Origin: Verrucomicrobia bacterium Tous-C9LFEB
GTDB lineage: Bacteria > Acidobacteriota > Terriglobia > Terriglobales > Acidobacteriaceae
Reading direction: 5' to 3'
DNA length: 64,000 nucleotides
Assembly: GCA_903970445.1 (NCBI GenBank)
Contig: CAJCIP010000018.1
Coordinates: 23,545 to 87,544, forward strand
In this document: one piece after another, positions 1 through 8,570 of the stretch
Numbering within the stretch: position 1 is the first letter of the stretch
Layout: the number at the start of each line of letters is the position of its first letter
Position numbers and translations under genes: made by a program
Notes under the pieces: generated by a model
The model's database searches: none
What the model was told of the DNA's origin: nothing
What the model saw: the letters and a program-made list of their open reading frames with translations, nothing else

Positions 1-373
1 ATACTCGAGGGTCACGCGAGGCAAAGAGCGTGACACCTTCATCGATGAGCAACGTCACATTCGCGGGAATGCTGATAGGGCCTGATAGGAAAGCATTCAA
101 CCTCCCATTTGCCGCGAGCTCGACAGCACTACCGTGGTCGCAGTGGTCGAGGGCTTGCTGAATGCGATTTGTATCCAGTCGCTCTTCGTCTTCAGCAGCT
201 AAACTTTCGTTTTTCGCCGCGATGCCTGCCGAGAGGCGGACACAAGTTTGCGGAATGTGCGGTTCCGTCACGGTACGGCGGTCCTGCGCGTGGCTGCTGC
301 AGGATGTAAGAAGTGCCACTGATATCCATGCAAGCCCGTTCTTTACGCAAGGGGCGAGGTGCAAGGTCTGCAT
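1..373 (-). CDS. GH28 polygalacturonase-like pectinase, N-terminal part (cut by window edge)
   Basis: Reading the minus strand from an ATG at 373 gives 124 codons without a stop up to the window edge, so only the N-terminus is present. A strong AGGAG lies 7 bases before the ATG. Residues 1-31 look like a secretion signal; LTSC near residues 23-26 could be a lipobox. The following segment (TNRIQQALD, then GPISIPANVTLLIDEGVTLFAS) has the pattern that opens GH28 pectinases: a motif that lists residues T-x-x-I-Q-x-A, then the first turns of the beta helix. The family cleaves polygalacturonate outside the cytoplasm. Its position downstream of a TonB receptor and near a galacturonate catabolic operon fits a pectin-degrading role. 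The catalytic Asp residues lie beyond the window, so activity cannot be judged. Confidence 0.7.
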   Translation of the reverse strand, partial: MQTLHLAPCVKNGLAWISVALLTSCSSHAQDRRTVTEPHIPQTCVRLSAGIAAKNESLAAEDEERLDTNRIQQALDHCDHGSAVELAANGRLNAFLSGPISIPANVTLLIDEGVTLFASRDPRV

Positions 374-400
374 GATGTGTCTCCTACTAAGCAGATAAGC

Positions 401-430
401 AACGGAAGCGTCCACAAGGACGCTTCCGTT
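401..430. repeat. 13-bp perfect hairpin between TonB receptor and GH28 genes
   Basis: AACGGAAGCGTCC, a 4-base loop (acaa) and the exact reverse complement. It lies between the receptor stop (453) and the pectinase start (373). On the minus strand it is not followed by a clear T run (GCTTATCTGC), so it is better read as a partial terminator or an mRNA processing/stabilising hairpin than as a full intrinsic terminator. Confidence 0.6.
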
Positions 431-452
431 GGCCCAAATTATGCACAGTGCG

Positions 453-3400
453 TTAGAAGACAATTCGCGCACCCAACTGAACCTGGCGTGGGAGGCTGTT
501 GCTGGCGGTGGCAGTGACTTCCCCGAAGTTCGACGACGTTGCGCTGGTAACGTTCGGTGCGGCAAACACAGGATGATTTAGCGTGTTGAAGGTCTCAAAG
601 CGAAGTTGCAGATACGCTTTCTCCGTGAAGTTGAAGTTCTTCAGGATGGAAGCATCCAGCTCGTTGAAGCCGTCGGCTCGAACCCAGGACAGTGTTTGCG
701 GAAGCGTGCGGTAGTGCATGTAGTACTGGCCGTTGAAGAAGCTCTGTCCACTGAGGTCGCACGTCGTTCCGGTAGCGCACGCCGTCGCCGTTCCTGTCAC
801 GAAAGGTCCTAAACCACCGGCGCTGCTGGAAGGAATTGCAGCGGTGGCCTGCACCGGCGATGTGTTTCGCGGATTGATGCGGAGCGCACGCAGGTCAACG
901 TTAGGACTGACAGGAATATCGGCAGTGAAGACAACCGGAGGCCCCGTCTGGAATTGATAAATGCTGTTCATGACAAAACCGCCGAACACCTCGTTCAGCA
1001 ACTTGCTCCCGCCAAGCGAGAACTTCTTACCTCGGCCAAACGGCAGCTCATAGGTTCCACCTGCAGTGAAGTGGTGCGTGTGATCGAACGGAGAGACTCG
1101 ATTGGTCGTCGCCGTATCTTCGTCGTTCAAGAACGTATCAGCTTCGGTCAGCTTCGAGAAGCTGTAGTTCGCAGTCACTGTCAGCCCATGGAATGCGCGC
1201 TGTTCGAAGTGAAGAATCGCACTGTTGAAGTGGGACTGCCCAATCGTCTGATTCTGGACATATACGTTCGTGGTGCCGTACTGAGGGAATGGGTAGGTAA
1301 GGTTCGAGAAGGGGACGGTAGAGCTATTCGCCGTGCCTCCGTTTGGCAGAAGTCCGGAATAAGGGTTCTTGACTTTTGTAGAGTACGCATTTGACAAGGT
1401 CTGATTGCGGTAAGGCGCGGTCGTCAAATAAGGCAGAAGCGGAGCGTTGATGTTCTGCTGCTGCACAGGCAGATGCAGAGCATGATTGCCTACATAGATG
1501 ACTTCTACCAGGGTCTTCGATCCGAACGAATGCTGCACATCAAGGTCCCAGCGTTCGGAGTAGGGATCATGTTCCACCGGCGCAAGGAAACTGATGGTTT
1601 GACCAAGATATGTGCTCGCCCCCTGCGAGGATCCAGCAACCTGGGTGAACCCGCTCGGGAATGGATTTGCGAGCGTGGTTGCCGGTGTGAAGTAGTTATT
1701 GGTTGTTGGGTTATACGTTGTGGTTGCGCTGAATCCCTCGTTATTTGTAAGTGCATTCGACGAGTACGATCCATTGCTTGCCAATGTAGAGAGGACTTCC
1801 GGCTGAACAAAGATACCGAAACCCGCACGCACTACTGTTTGCGGCGTAAGGCTGTAGGCAATGCCAATACGCGGACTAAAGAAACCGTTGTTGGTTGCGT
1901 AAACAGCACCGTTGGCGGTATTCGGGAATGTCAATCCACCGAGCGTGTTCAGCGAATTTACGGTGTAGTTCTGCCCGCTATAGGTGACGGCTGTCGGCTT
2001 GAACGCAGCCGTTGCTGCGGTCGATGCCGAATTCACCGCGGTCGGATTGAAGCCATTGACGATCGCTCCGTTCTTCTCGCGATACGGAGTGTCGATGTCA
2101 TACCGAACTCCAAGGTTCAATGTGACCTTGTCGCTGACATGCCAGTCGTCCTGTAGAAACGAGCCAATATAGAACTGGTGGTAGTCGGCGCGCGCAGGCG
2201 TGTTGAAACTACCGGCCGTCGGCAGGCCAAGCAGAAACGATGCAAGGTCTGCGCCAAACAGACTGGTGTTGCCGCTTGTCGAGTTGCTGTTCACAAAGCT
2301 TGAACTGAAAGTAAAGCTGCCGCTCGATGCTCCGTAATTCTCCACGGTGAGCTTATAGAGCCGGCCATCGAAGCCGACCTTTACCGTGTGCTTACCGATC
2401 ACCTTCACCACGTCTACGAAGGTTTGGTAGCTCGTGGTCGGATCGATGCCGGCGCTTGTGTCGCCAAGGCAGGTATAACTCGTGAAGCTACCGCAGCTTC
2501 CACCGTACGAGAAGTTGATGTACGGCAACTGGACTAGGCTGCTCGATCCCTGCACGTAGGAGGGGAAGCCAACCTGCGATGGGGAATACGCCTGCGCAGG
2601 CGTGCCGTGGGTCTCATTAAAGAATGTCCAATTGGCGCGCGTATCCAAGATGGTAGTGGGGTTCAACGTGAACACGTTGTCTACCGTCGTACCGAAGTTC
2701 TCGCGAAATAGCGTTGTTCCGGTTAGACCATTGCCAAAATAATCATTCTTGATCTGCGAGCGATAGTTGTGGCGCACGTCCAGAAACAAATGGTCGCGGC
2801 TGCTGATGTTGAAATCCAGGCGGCCGAACTCGTTGTTATAACGATCCACGCTCGGCGCATTGCTGATGTAGTTGCTCTGACCGTTGGGCTGTACGCCTGC
2901 TGTCGCGTTCGGCAAAGGAATGAGCGCGAGATAGGCCTGCGCAATCGGGCTGAATGGCTGTCCCACCGAAGTGAGCTGGTTATTGAGAATTGGCTGACGT
3001 GTGTAGCTCGTGCTCGTTCCGGTTGGATTGTAAGGATTGTAGAGCTGGTTCGGATCAGCATAAGCCGTTTTGTTGCTGCCATACGGCAGGCATTGTGCCG
3101 CAGCCTTTGTCGGATCGTTTGCAAATCCACCCGGACAGCCTGCTGCGAGCACTTGCGAGAAGTCGCCTGTCCGCTCTGCTGCCGTGGGAACGGTCTGCGT
3201 CGTTGCGTTTGGTTGCGAATCCTTCAAACCTTCATACGCAAAAAAGAAGAAGAGCTTGTCTTTACCGTTGAACACTTTCGGGACCAATACCGGTCCGCCG
3301 AAGGTCAGGCCGTACTGGTTGTAGTGCGTGATCGCCAATGGAATGTTGTTGCGGTCATTCAAATACAGGTTCGCGTCAAGATTCGGAATCTGGTTGAACT

Positions 3401-4184
3401 CGTAGACCGTGCCGTGAAATCCATTCGTTCCGCTCTTCGTGATCTGGTTGATGACACCGCCGATGGTGTGGCCGAAGCTCGCGTCCGTATCAAAAGGACG
3501 AACGGAAATCTGTGCCACGCCGTCTTGCACTGGCGAATAGGCCAGCGCACCAAGCAATGTTAGGTCCGGCGATCCATCCAAGAGCACCTCGCTAATCTGG
3601 CTTGGCGTGCCGCCGATCGACCATGAATTGCCCGCGTTGTTGTCGAAGGGATGCACGAGGCCTGGTGCGGAAGTTGTGATGACGCCCGGGGAAAGCTCGG
3701 TGAATACGACAGGCGTACGCCCATTAAGCGGAAGATCAGCAACCTGCGTGGTGTCAATTACCTCGCCAATGCTTGCGTTTGCTTGGTCAATCAGCGGTGG
3801 AGCTGTTGTTACCGTAACGCTTTGCGCTTCCGAACCCGCCCTCAAGGTGATATTCACTAACGGATGGCCCTGCGCGTCCAGCATCACGTTCTTCTGTGTG
3901 GTTGTCTCAAAGCCCGAGTTTACGACCGTGACGGTGTACTCGCCGGGCAACAGGAAAGGCACCACGTATTGTCCCGCGCTATCACTCACCGTGCGGTTGA
4001 CGGTTCCGGTGTGTACCTCGCGAACAGTGACCGCCGCCTTCGGAATAACAGCACCGCTCGAGTCTGCAACAGTGCCGCTGATAGTTCCGCGGAACTCTTG
4101 AGCAAACGCTGAGGCGGACATGAATAGGAGCAGGAATACGACGAGCGCAAAAGAACGGCGCACCATGGAATTAGCGCGATTCAT
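453..4184 (-). CDS. TonB-dependent receptor, Oar-like, with carboxypeptidase-regulatory domain
   Basis: Outer-membrane receptor predicted to take up a bulky nutrient with TonB energy; next to uronate genes the likely cargo is an oligogalacturonide (inference). I place the start at the ATG at 4184 because GGAGG sits about 10 bases upstream and the protein then begins with a normal signal peptide (MVRRSFALVVF... ASAFAQ). About 1,243 residues. After the signal comes a CarboxypepD_reg/Cna-B-like domain (GTISGTVADSSGAVIPKA), then a plug domain with the GGVINQITKSGTNGFHG segment typical of acidobacterial Oar-like receptors, then a long beta-barrel. It ends in aromatic phenylalanine (GARIVF), as outer-membrane barrels do. 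No SusD-like partner is seen. A palindromic operator lies 43 bases upstream of the start. Confidence 0.9.
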   Translation of the reverse strand: MNRANSMVRRSFALVVFLLLFMSASAFAQEFRGTISGTVADSSGAVIPKAAVTVREVHTGTVNRTVSDSAGQYVVPFLLPGEYTVTVVNSGFETTTQKNVMLDAQGHPLVNITLRAGSEAQSVTVTTAPPLIDQANASIGEVIDTTQVADLPLNGRTPVVFTELSPGVITTSAPGLVHPFDNNAGNSWSIGGTPSQISEVLLDGSPDLTLLGALAYSPVQDGVAQISVRPFDTDASFGHTIGGVINQITKSGTNGFHGTVYEFNQIPNLDANLYLNDRNNIPLAITHYNQYGLTFGGPVLVPKVFNGKDKLFFFFAYEGLKDSQPNATTQTVPTAAERTGDFSQVLAAGCPGGFANDPTKAAAQCLPYGSNKTAYADPNQLYNPYNPTGTSTSYTRQPILNNQLTSVGQPFSPIAQAYLALIPLPNATAGVQPNGQSNYISNAPSVDRYNNEFGRLDFNISSRDHLFLDVRHNYRSQIKNDYFGNGLTGTTLFRENFGTTVDNVFTLNPTTILDTRANWTFFNETHGTPAQAYSPSQVGFPSYVQGSSSLVQLPYINFSYGGSCGSFTSYTCLGDTSAGIDPTTSYQTFVDVVKVIGKHTVKVGFDGRLYKLTVENYGASSGSFTFSSSFVNSNSTSGNTSLFGADLASFLLGLPTAGSFNTPARADYHQFYIGSFLQDDWHVSDKVTLNLGVRYDIDTPYREKNGAIVNGFNPTAVNSASTAATAAFKPTAVTYSGQNYTVNSLNTLGGLTFPNTANGAVYATNNGFFSPRIGIAYSLTPQTVVRAGFGIFVQPEVLSTLASNGSYSSNALTNNEGFSATTTYNPTTNNYFTPATTLANPFPSGFTQVAGSSQGASTYLGQTISFLAPVEHDPYSERWDLDVQHSFGSKTLVEVIYVGNHALHLPVQQQNINAPLLPYLTTAPYRNQTLSNAYSTKVKNPYSGLLPNGGTANSSTVPFSNLTYPFPQYGTTNVYVQNQTIGQSHFNSAILHFEQRAFHGLTVTANYSFSKLTEADTFLNDEDTATTNRVSPFDHTHHFTAGGTYELPFGRGKKFSLGGSKLLNEVFGGFVMNSIYQFQTGPPVVFTADIPVSPNVDLRALRINPRNTSPVQATAAIPSSSAGGLGPFVTGTATACATGTTCDLSGQSFFNGQYYMHYRTLPQTLSWVRADGFNELDASILKNFNFTEKAYLQLRFETFNTLNHPVFAAPNVTSATSSNFGEVTATASNSLPRQVQLGARIVF

Positions 4185-4227
4185 TTCGTAGGACCTCCGG
4201 AGTGTTGCAGTGGCTTCGACACAAAGA

Positions 4228-4239
4228 GACAACGTTGTC
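4228..4239. promoter_or_regulatory. Operator palindrome GACAACGTTGTC upstream of TonB receptor
   Basis: Perfect 12-bp palindrome with a central CG, the usual form of LacI/GalR-family sites. On the minus strand it reads CTGACAACGTTGTC, so a -35-like hexamer (CTGACA) overlaps it. The same 12 bases occur at 6985-6996 and 7064-7075. Confidence 0.7.
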
Positions 4240-4315
4240 AGTGACGGCCAACACTCTAGACGGAAGGAGCAAAAGTCGTCAAGTCTGGCTTATGCGGAGG
4301 TGACTGTCGTTCGTC

Positions 4316-5635
4316 TTATCGAAGCTGTGCGCCGCTGAAATCAGCACGCCGAAGGTCTGGCGCAATCAGCTGCAGCATGAGCCAGCCGAGAAGGTAGACA
4401 CACCCAGCCAGCGTGAAGAGAGCAGAGTAGCTGTGGGTTAGCTGAAGGATGTGGCCGGCAGCGACCGAAAGCAACACACCGCCGACCGACCCTGCCATGC
4501 CCCCGATGCCCACCACGCTACCAACCGCACTTCGCGGAAACATATCCGATGCCGTCGTATAAAGGTTTGCCGACCAGCCCTGATGCGCGGCGGCAGCGAT
4601 GCTGAGCGTTGCGATGGCGAGCCATTCGACTCGCAGATGGGCAGCGAACAGCATTGGCAGGGAGCAGCATGCGCAGAGGAGCATAGCAGCGCGCCGCGCT
4701 TTCCACTGACTCGCTCCAAGACGGAGGAACAGCGTTGGCAGCCATCCGCCTGCGATGCTGCCTATGGCGGATACGTTGTAGACCAGGATGAGCGGCAGGC
4801 CAAGGTGCGACAGACCAAGATGGAACCGGGAATCAAAGTAACCCGGAAGCCAGAAAAGATAGAACCACCAAATCGGATCGGTGAGGAACTTAGCGCAGGC
4901 GAAGGCCCAGGTCTGTCGCAGTCGCAACAGGCGAGACCATGGCAACGTGGCCACCTGTTCTTCCTCTGCTCGTTCGAGGATGACGGCGAGCTCCTCACCG
5001 GTAAGCGTGGGATGCTCGTGGGGCCGACGGTATATCACACACCACCACGCGATCCACGTCATGCTGAAGATGCCTGTGGATAGGAACGCAGCTCGCCAGC
5101 CAAAGCGCAAGGTCACCCACGGAATGAGGGCAGGCGCAATCATCGCACCCAAATTTGCGCCTGAATTGAAGATGCCCGTCGCCAACGACCGCTCGCGCTG
5201 TGGGAACCATTCGGCGACCGTTTTGACTGCGGCAGGGAAGTTTCCCGCCTCACCCAGCCCAAGGAAGAAGCGCGCGATACCAAACCCAAGCGCGCTGCGG
5301 GCCAGCGAATGAGACATCGCCGCGATGCTCCAGGTAAGCATGATGAGCGCATATCCAAGTCGCGAGCCCAAACGATCTACGAGCCGTCCGGCAAGCAGCA
5401 ATCCACCTGCATAGGCCACCTGGAAAGCAGCAATAACGTAACCGTAGCTAAGCTCGGTAAGGCCGATAGAGTGCTGCAGCGTTGGCTTCAGCAGGCCTAT
5501 AACTTGCCGGTCCATGTAGTTGATGGAGGTCGCCACGAAGAGCATGGCGCAGACCGTCCAGCGAACACGACCAAACGGAGGGCGCGACCGCACCTCAGGT
5601 CCGCCGGAGGTGCGCGAGTCCTGCGTTACTCCCAT
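4316..5635 (-). CDS. exuT: Hexuronate transporter, MFS (ExuT-like, ACS family)
   Basis: A 439-residue inner-membrane permease with about 12 hydrophobic segments. The N-terminal stretch SINYMDRQVIGLLKPTL and the loop LVDRLGSRLGYALIM match the anion:cation symporter family to which ExuT (galacturonate/glucuronate:H+ symport) belongs. Its ATG overlaps the last 10 bases of the upstream epimerase gene, so the two are translationally coupled. Together with the enzymes of the divergent operon it supplies cytoplasmic D-galacturonate and/or D-glucuronate. Substrate is assigned by family and context, and the related ACS transporters for galactonate or glucarate remain possible. Confidence 0.85.
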   Translation of the reverse strand: MGVTQDSRTSGGPEVRSRPPFGRVRWTVCAMLFVATSINYMDRQVIGLLKPTLQHSIGLTELSYGYVIAAFQVAYAGGLLLAGRLVDRLGSRLGYALIMLTWSIAAMSHSLARSALGFGIARFFLGLGEAGNFPAAVKTVAEWFPQRERSLATGIFNSGANLGAMIAPALIPWVTLRFGWRAAFLSTGIFSMTWIAWWCVIYRRPHEHPTLTGEELAVILERAEEEQVATLPWSRLLRLRQTWAFACAKFLTDPIWWFYLFWLPGYFDSRFHLGLSHLGLPLILVYNVSAIGSIAGGWLPTLFLRLGASQWKARRAAMLLCACCSLPMLFAAHLRVEWLAIATLSIAAAAHQGWSANLYTTASDMFPRSAVGSVVGIGGMAGSVGGVLLSVAAGHILQLTHSYSALFTLAGCVYLLGWLMLQLIAPDLRRADFSGAQLR

Positions 5636-6909
5636 GAGATGCCCGGTTGCTTTCCCGGAAAGATCGGCCGTATGTGCCGATGCAGCAGGTTCTCCGTGAC
5701 ATTACGCGCAATCACAACTTCATTTGCTTCGAGCGCGTCCAGGTAACGTCGGCCCATTTTGGCGGCGATCTTGAAGCCGACATGTAAGAGCTGCCGGAAG
5801 TCTGGGTTATACGAAGGATCAGCCTCATCGTGGCGCAGAGCGCGCACATACTGATCGCTGGTCCAGGTAAGCACAAGTGCTGGAGACGGTAGCGTGTCCC
5901 GATCGATGTTGATCACGGTCGCATATGGCGCGCAAAGCTCGTCTGCATGAGCGTACGCTTGCGCGTAGATTTCTGCTGCCAGTGCGAGGGAACGGCCCCC
6001 GGCCTCCGCAAGGCCAATCAGCTCTTCCAGCCAGGTGGTGCCTGCGGTTTTTACATGGACTCCCGCGTTGAATTCGATCAATGCGGCTCGGATTGCGGGA
6101 TAAATGCTGAACTTATCTGACCCCGAATGGACGCTTAGCTTCAGATTTGTTTGCAGTCCATACCGCTCCACGGCATACGCAATCGTGGCGAGGTCATCGC
6201 GGAATTCCTTTGCGAATTGTGTGACATCGCCGGCAAAGTCCACGCCCTTGTTGAATCGCCCCGTGAACTTGGGAGCAATTGTTTGAATAGGAATCTGCTC
6301 GTCACCGATGGCGGCGAGGATGATCAGCAGCTCTGAAGGCGTCTGCGGAGAGTCGGTTTCATCCATCGAAATTTCCGCAACGAAACCGCTATTGCTCTTC
6401 TTTTCGGAAATGGTGCGATAAATCTCTCCGGCGTGTCGCACGGCTGCGAGAAACTGGCCGGCCGTCCGTTCCGCAAATGTACGATCGATCACAAACGGGT
6501 CGGCGATCCGAGGGATGCGAAGTTCACCGATGAGCTCCGGGTGTCTATCAAGAAACGCGTTTATCTGCTCCTCATCGGACGCCCTACCGATGGTGTCAGC
6601 CACATCGATGGTGAAGAAGTCGCACGGCGCAACGAAGCGATCTAAGTTTGTCAGATTAATGTGGTCTGCATCGACGAAGAACGGTGAGCTCCACTTCGAC
6701 TCTTTGATCGCCTCTTCTACTGCGCTACGGGTGGCTGCTGGTTCCGATCCGATGATCATGTGCTCGCGGTTAGATTTGTTCCAAACGGGGATCACCGGGA
6801 TGCCTTCTCGCCCGGCATCAATGCAGGCCTGAAGCTGCGCCTTCGCTTGGTGGGCGAAGCGGTCACCGACGCCGATGGAATACTTCGGAAGTTGGAGAAT
6901 GGTGCTCAT
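5626..6909 (-). CDS. uxaE: Tagaturonate epimerase (UxaE family)
   Basis: A 427-residue cytosolic protein. It resembles the UxaE family, which interconverts D-tagaturonate and D-fructuronate and so joins the galacturonate branch to the glucuronate branch. Supporting stretches are YSIGVGDRFAHQAKAQLQA, FVDADHINLTNLDRF, and the TIM-barrel-like segments EISMDETDSPQTP and NLKLSVHSGSDKFSIYP, with acidic and histidine residues suitable for metal binding. The start (ATG 6909) has GGGAGGA about 10 bases upstream. It is the first gene after the divergent promoter region and overlaps the transporter gene. The role is from family knowledge; the pathway fit with uronate isomerase across the promoter strengthens it. 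Confidence 0.85.
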   Translation of the reverse strand: MSTILQLPKYSIGVGDRFAHQAKAQLQACIDAGREGIPVIPVWNKSNREHMIIGSEPAATRSAVEEAIKESKWSSPFFVDADHINLTNLDRFVAPCDFFTIDVADTIGRASDEEQINAFLDRHPELIGELRIPRIADPFVIDRTFAERTAGQFLAAVRHAGEIYRTISEKKSNSGFVAEISMDETDSPQTPSELLIILAAIGDEQIPIQTIAPKFTGRFNKGVDFAGDVTQFAKEFRDDLATIAYAVERYGLQTNLKLSVHSGSDKFSIYPAIRAALIEFNAGVHVKTAGTTWLEELIGLAEAGGRSLALAAEIYAQAYAHADELCAPYATVINIDRDTLPSPALVLTWTSDQYVRALRHDEADPSYNPDFRQLLHVGFKIAAKMGRRYLDALEANEVVIARNVTENLLHRHIRPIFPGKQPGISWE

Positions 6910-6984
6910 GAAAACTTTGTCCTCCCATCCTCATGCTCATGGCAACGTATAAACCAGCGAGTGATGCCAAGATGCTCGATGGCA

Positions 6985-6996
6985 GACAACGTTGTC
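6985..6996. promoter_or_regulatory. Operator palindrome GACAACGTTGTC, uxaE-exuT side
   Basis: Identical to the palindromes at 4228 and 7064. On the minus strand it reads TTGACAACGTTGTC, so a consensus -35 hexamer TTGACA is built into the site. It sits 75 bases before the uxaE start. A repressor bound here would block the minus-strand promoter. Confidence 0.75.
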
Positions 6997-7063
6997 AACA
7001 TCGATCCCGGGGTGACCTCTCGCGTGTAGTTTCCCATTCTTAGTCTCTGGTGGCTTTCAGCTT

Positions 7064-7075
7064 GACAACGTTGTC
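7064..7075. promoter_or_regulatory. Operator palindrome GACAACGTTGTC, uxaC operon side
   Basis: Core of a 14-bp palindrome TGACAACGTTGTCA (7063-7076). On the plus strand TTGACA (7062-7067) overlaps it, again placing a -35 hexamer inside the operator. Its centre is 79 bp from the centre of the sister site at 6985, so a looped repressor is possible. It lies 61 bases before the uxaC start. Confidence 0.75.
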
Positions 7076-7136
7076 ATTAGGAGATCATCATGCTGCATTG
7101 CGCTTTGCTGTGTCGGACAATAGGAATCCTAACGTC

Positions 7137-8570
7137 ATGCCCCTGCTTTACGACGACAGACTTTTCCCTGTGGATCCGTCCGCGCGCGCAGTCGCGAAGC
7201 GTCTCTACGCAAGCGTTTGTGACCGCCCAATTATTAGTCCCCACGGCCACACGAATGCAGCGTGGTTCCGTTCCAACGATCCATTTCCGAACCCCGCGAA
7301 ACTCCTCATTCAGCCGGATCATTACGTGCATCGCATGCTGTACAGCCAAGGAGTTTCGCTGGAGAACCTGGAGATCGGCGAACCGGAGATTCGGAATCCC
7401 CGCAAAGTTTGGCAGATTTTTGCCAAGCACTATTTCCTGTTCCGCGGGACCCCGACACGTCTGTGGCTTGACTATGCCTTTCAGGAACTGTTCGGGTTGA
7501 CGACGCGTCTGGACGCCTCTACCGCCGACTTGTACTTTGACACAATCACGGAAAAGCTACAGACGCCTGAGTTCCGTCCCCGGGCGCTTTACCAGCGGTT
7601 CAATCTTGAGCTGCTTGCAACGACCGATTCACCGCTCGACAGCCTGGACGACCACGCAGCGCTGATTGGCTCCAGTTGGCACGGGCGGGTGATTCCGACG
7701 TTCCGTCCGGATGCGGTGACTGATCCGGCGTTTGCAAACTTTCGCCACAATCTTGATAGGCTGGGCGGACAAAACGGCGAAGATCCTTCCACTTGGACCG
7801 GGTATCTGCAGTCGTTGCACAAGGAGCGTCAGCGATTTAAGGAGCTCGGTGCAACAGCGACCGACCACGGTCATCCGACCGCGCAGACGGCGAATCTCTC
7901 AATCGATGAAGCAGCCCGTCTTTATGCAAAAATTTACAGCGGCAACGCGGACACCAACGAGCAGGAGTTGTTTCGCGCGCAAATGCTGACAGAGATGGCC
8001 CGTATGAGCATCGATGATGGCCTTATCATGCAGATCCATCCGGGGTCGTTTCGTAATCATAACGAGCAACTCTTCACGAGGCTCGGCAGGGACATGGGAG
8101 CAGACATACCAACCCCCACTAACTACGTGAATGCGCTGCAGCCTCTGCTTTCTGAGTTTGGTAATGACACACGTTTGCGAGTGATTCTTTTCACACTCGA
8201 CGAATCGGCGTATAGCCGCGAACTCGCGCCTCTTGCCGGTCACTATCCGAGTCTGCTGCTCGGACCAGCGTGGTGGTTTCACGATAGCCCGGAAGGGATG
8301 ATGCGCTACCGGGAACAGGTGACGGAAACGGCAGGCTTTTACAACACGGTGGGGTTCAACGACGACACCCGCGCCTTCCTTTCGATCCCCGCCAGGCACG
8401 ATGTAGCTCGCCGTGTAGACTGCGCGTACTTGGCCCGGTTGGTCAGCGAACATCGTCTGGACGAAGACGAAGCCTTTGAACTCGCGGGGCAGCTCACCAC
8501 CGATCTGGTACGCAAGGCCTATCGTCTGGACCGTCGTGATGACGCGGTAGCGAAGGCTGGAGCAGCATGA
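7137..8570 (+). CDS. uxaC: Uronate isomerase (glucuronate/galacturonate isomerase)
   Basis: Converts D-glucuronate to D-fructuronate and D-galacturonate to D-tagaturonate. The protein has 477 residues from the ATG at 7137. An in-frame GTG at 7050 would put the operator inside the gene and adds a tail without family similarity, so I reject it. Family hallmarks are the N-terminal LYDDRLFPVDP, the metal-site stretch IISPHGHTNAAWF, LELLATTDSPLDSLDDH, GLIMQIHPGSFRNHN and the C-terminal RHDVARRVDC. First gene of the plus-strand operon; its stop overlaps the next start as ATGA. Regulated by the operator just upstream. Confidence 0.9.
   Translation: MPLLYDDRLFPVDPSARAVAKRLYASVCDRPIISPHGHTNAAWFRSNDPFPNPAKLLIQPDHYVHRMLYSQGVSLENLEIGEPEIRNPRKVWQIFAKHYFLFRGTPTRLWLDYAFQELFGLTTRLDASTADLYFDTITEKLQTPEFRPRALYQRFNLELLATTDSPLDSLDDHAALIGSSWHGRVIPTFRPDAVTDPAFANFRHNLDRLGGQNGEDPSTWTGYLQSLHKERQRFKELGATATDHGHPTAQTANLSIDEAARLYAKIYSGNADTNEQELFRAQMLTEMARMSIDDGLIMQIHPGSFRNHNEQLFTRLGRDMGADIPTPTNYVNALQPLLSEFGNDTRLRVILFTLDESAYSRELAPLAGHYPSLLLGPAWWFHDSPEGMMRYREQVTETAGFYNTVGFNDDTRAFLSIPARHDVARRVDCAYLARLVSEHRLDEDEAFELAGQLTTDLVRKAYRLDRRDDAVAKAGAA

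Noticed and set aside
954..2156. Open frames opposite the TonB receptor
   Set aside because: They are antisense shadows of a long, well-supported gene and have no ribosome sites or recognisable domains.
7050..7136. Longer uxaC start at the GTG at 7050
   Set aside because: It would include the operator and -35 region in the gene, and the added residues do not look like the isomerase family.
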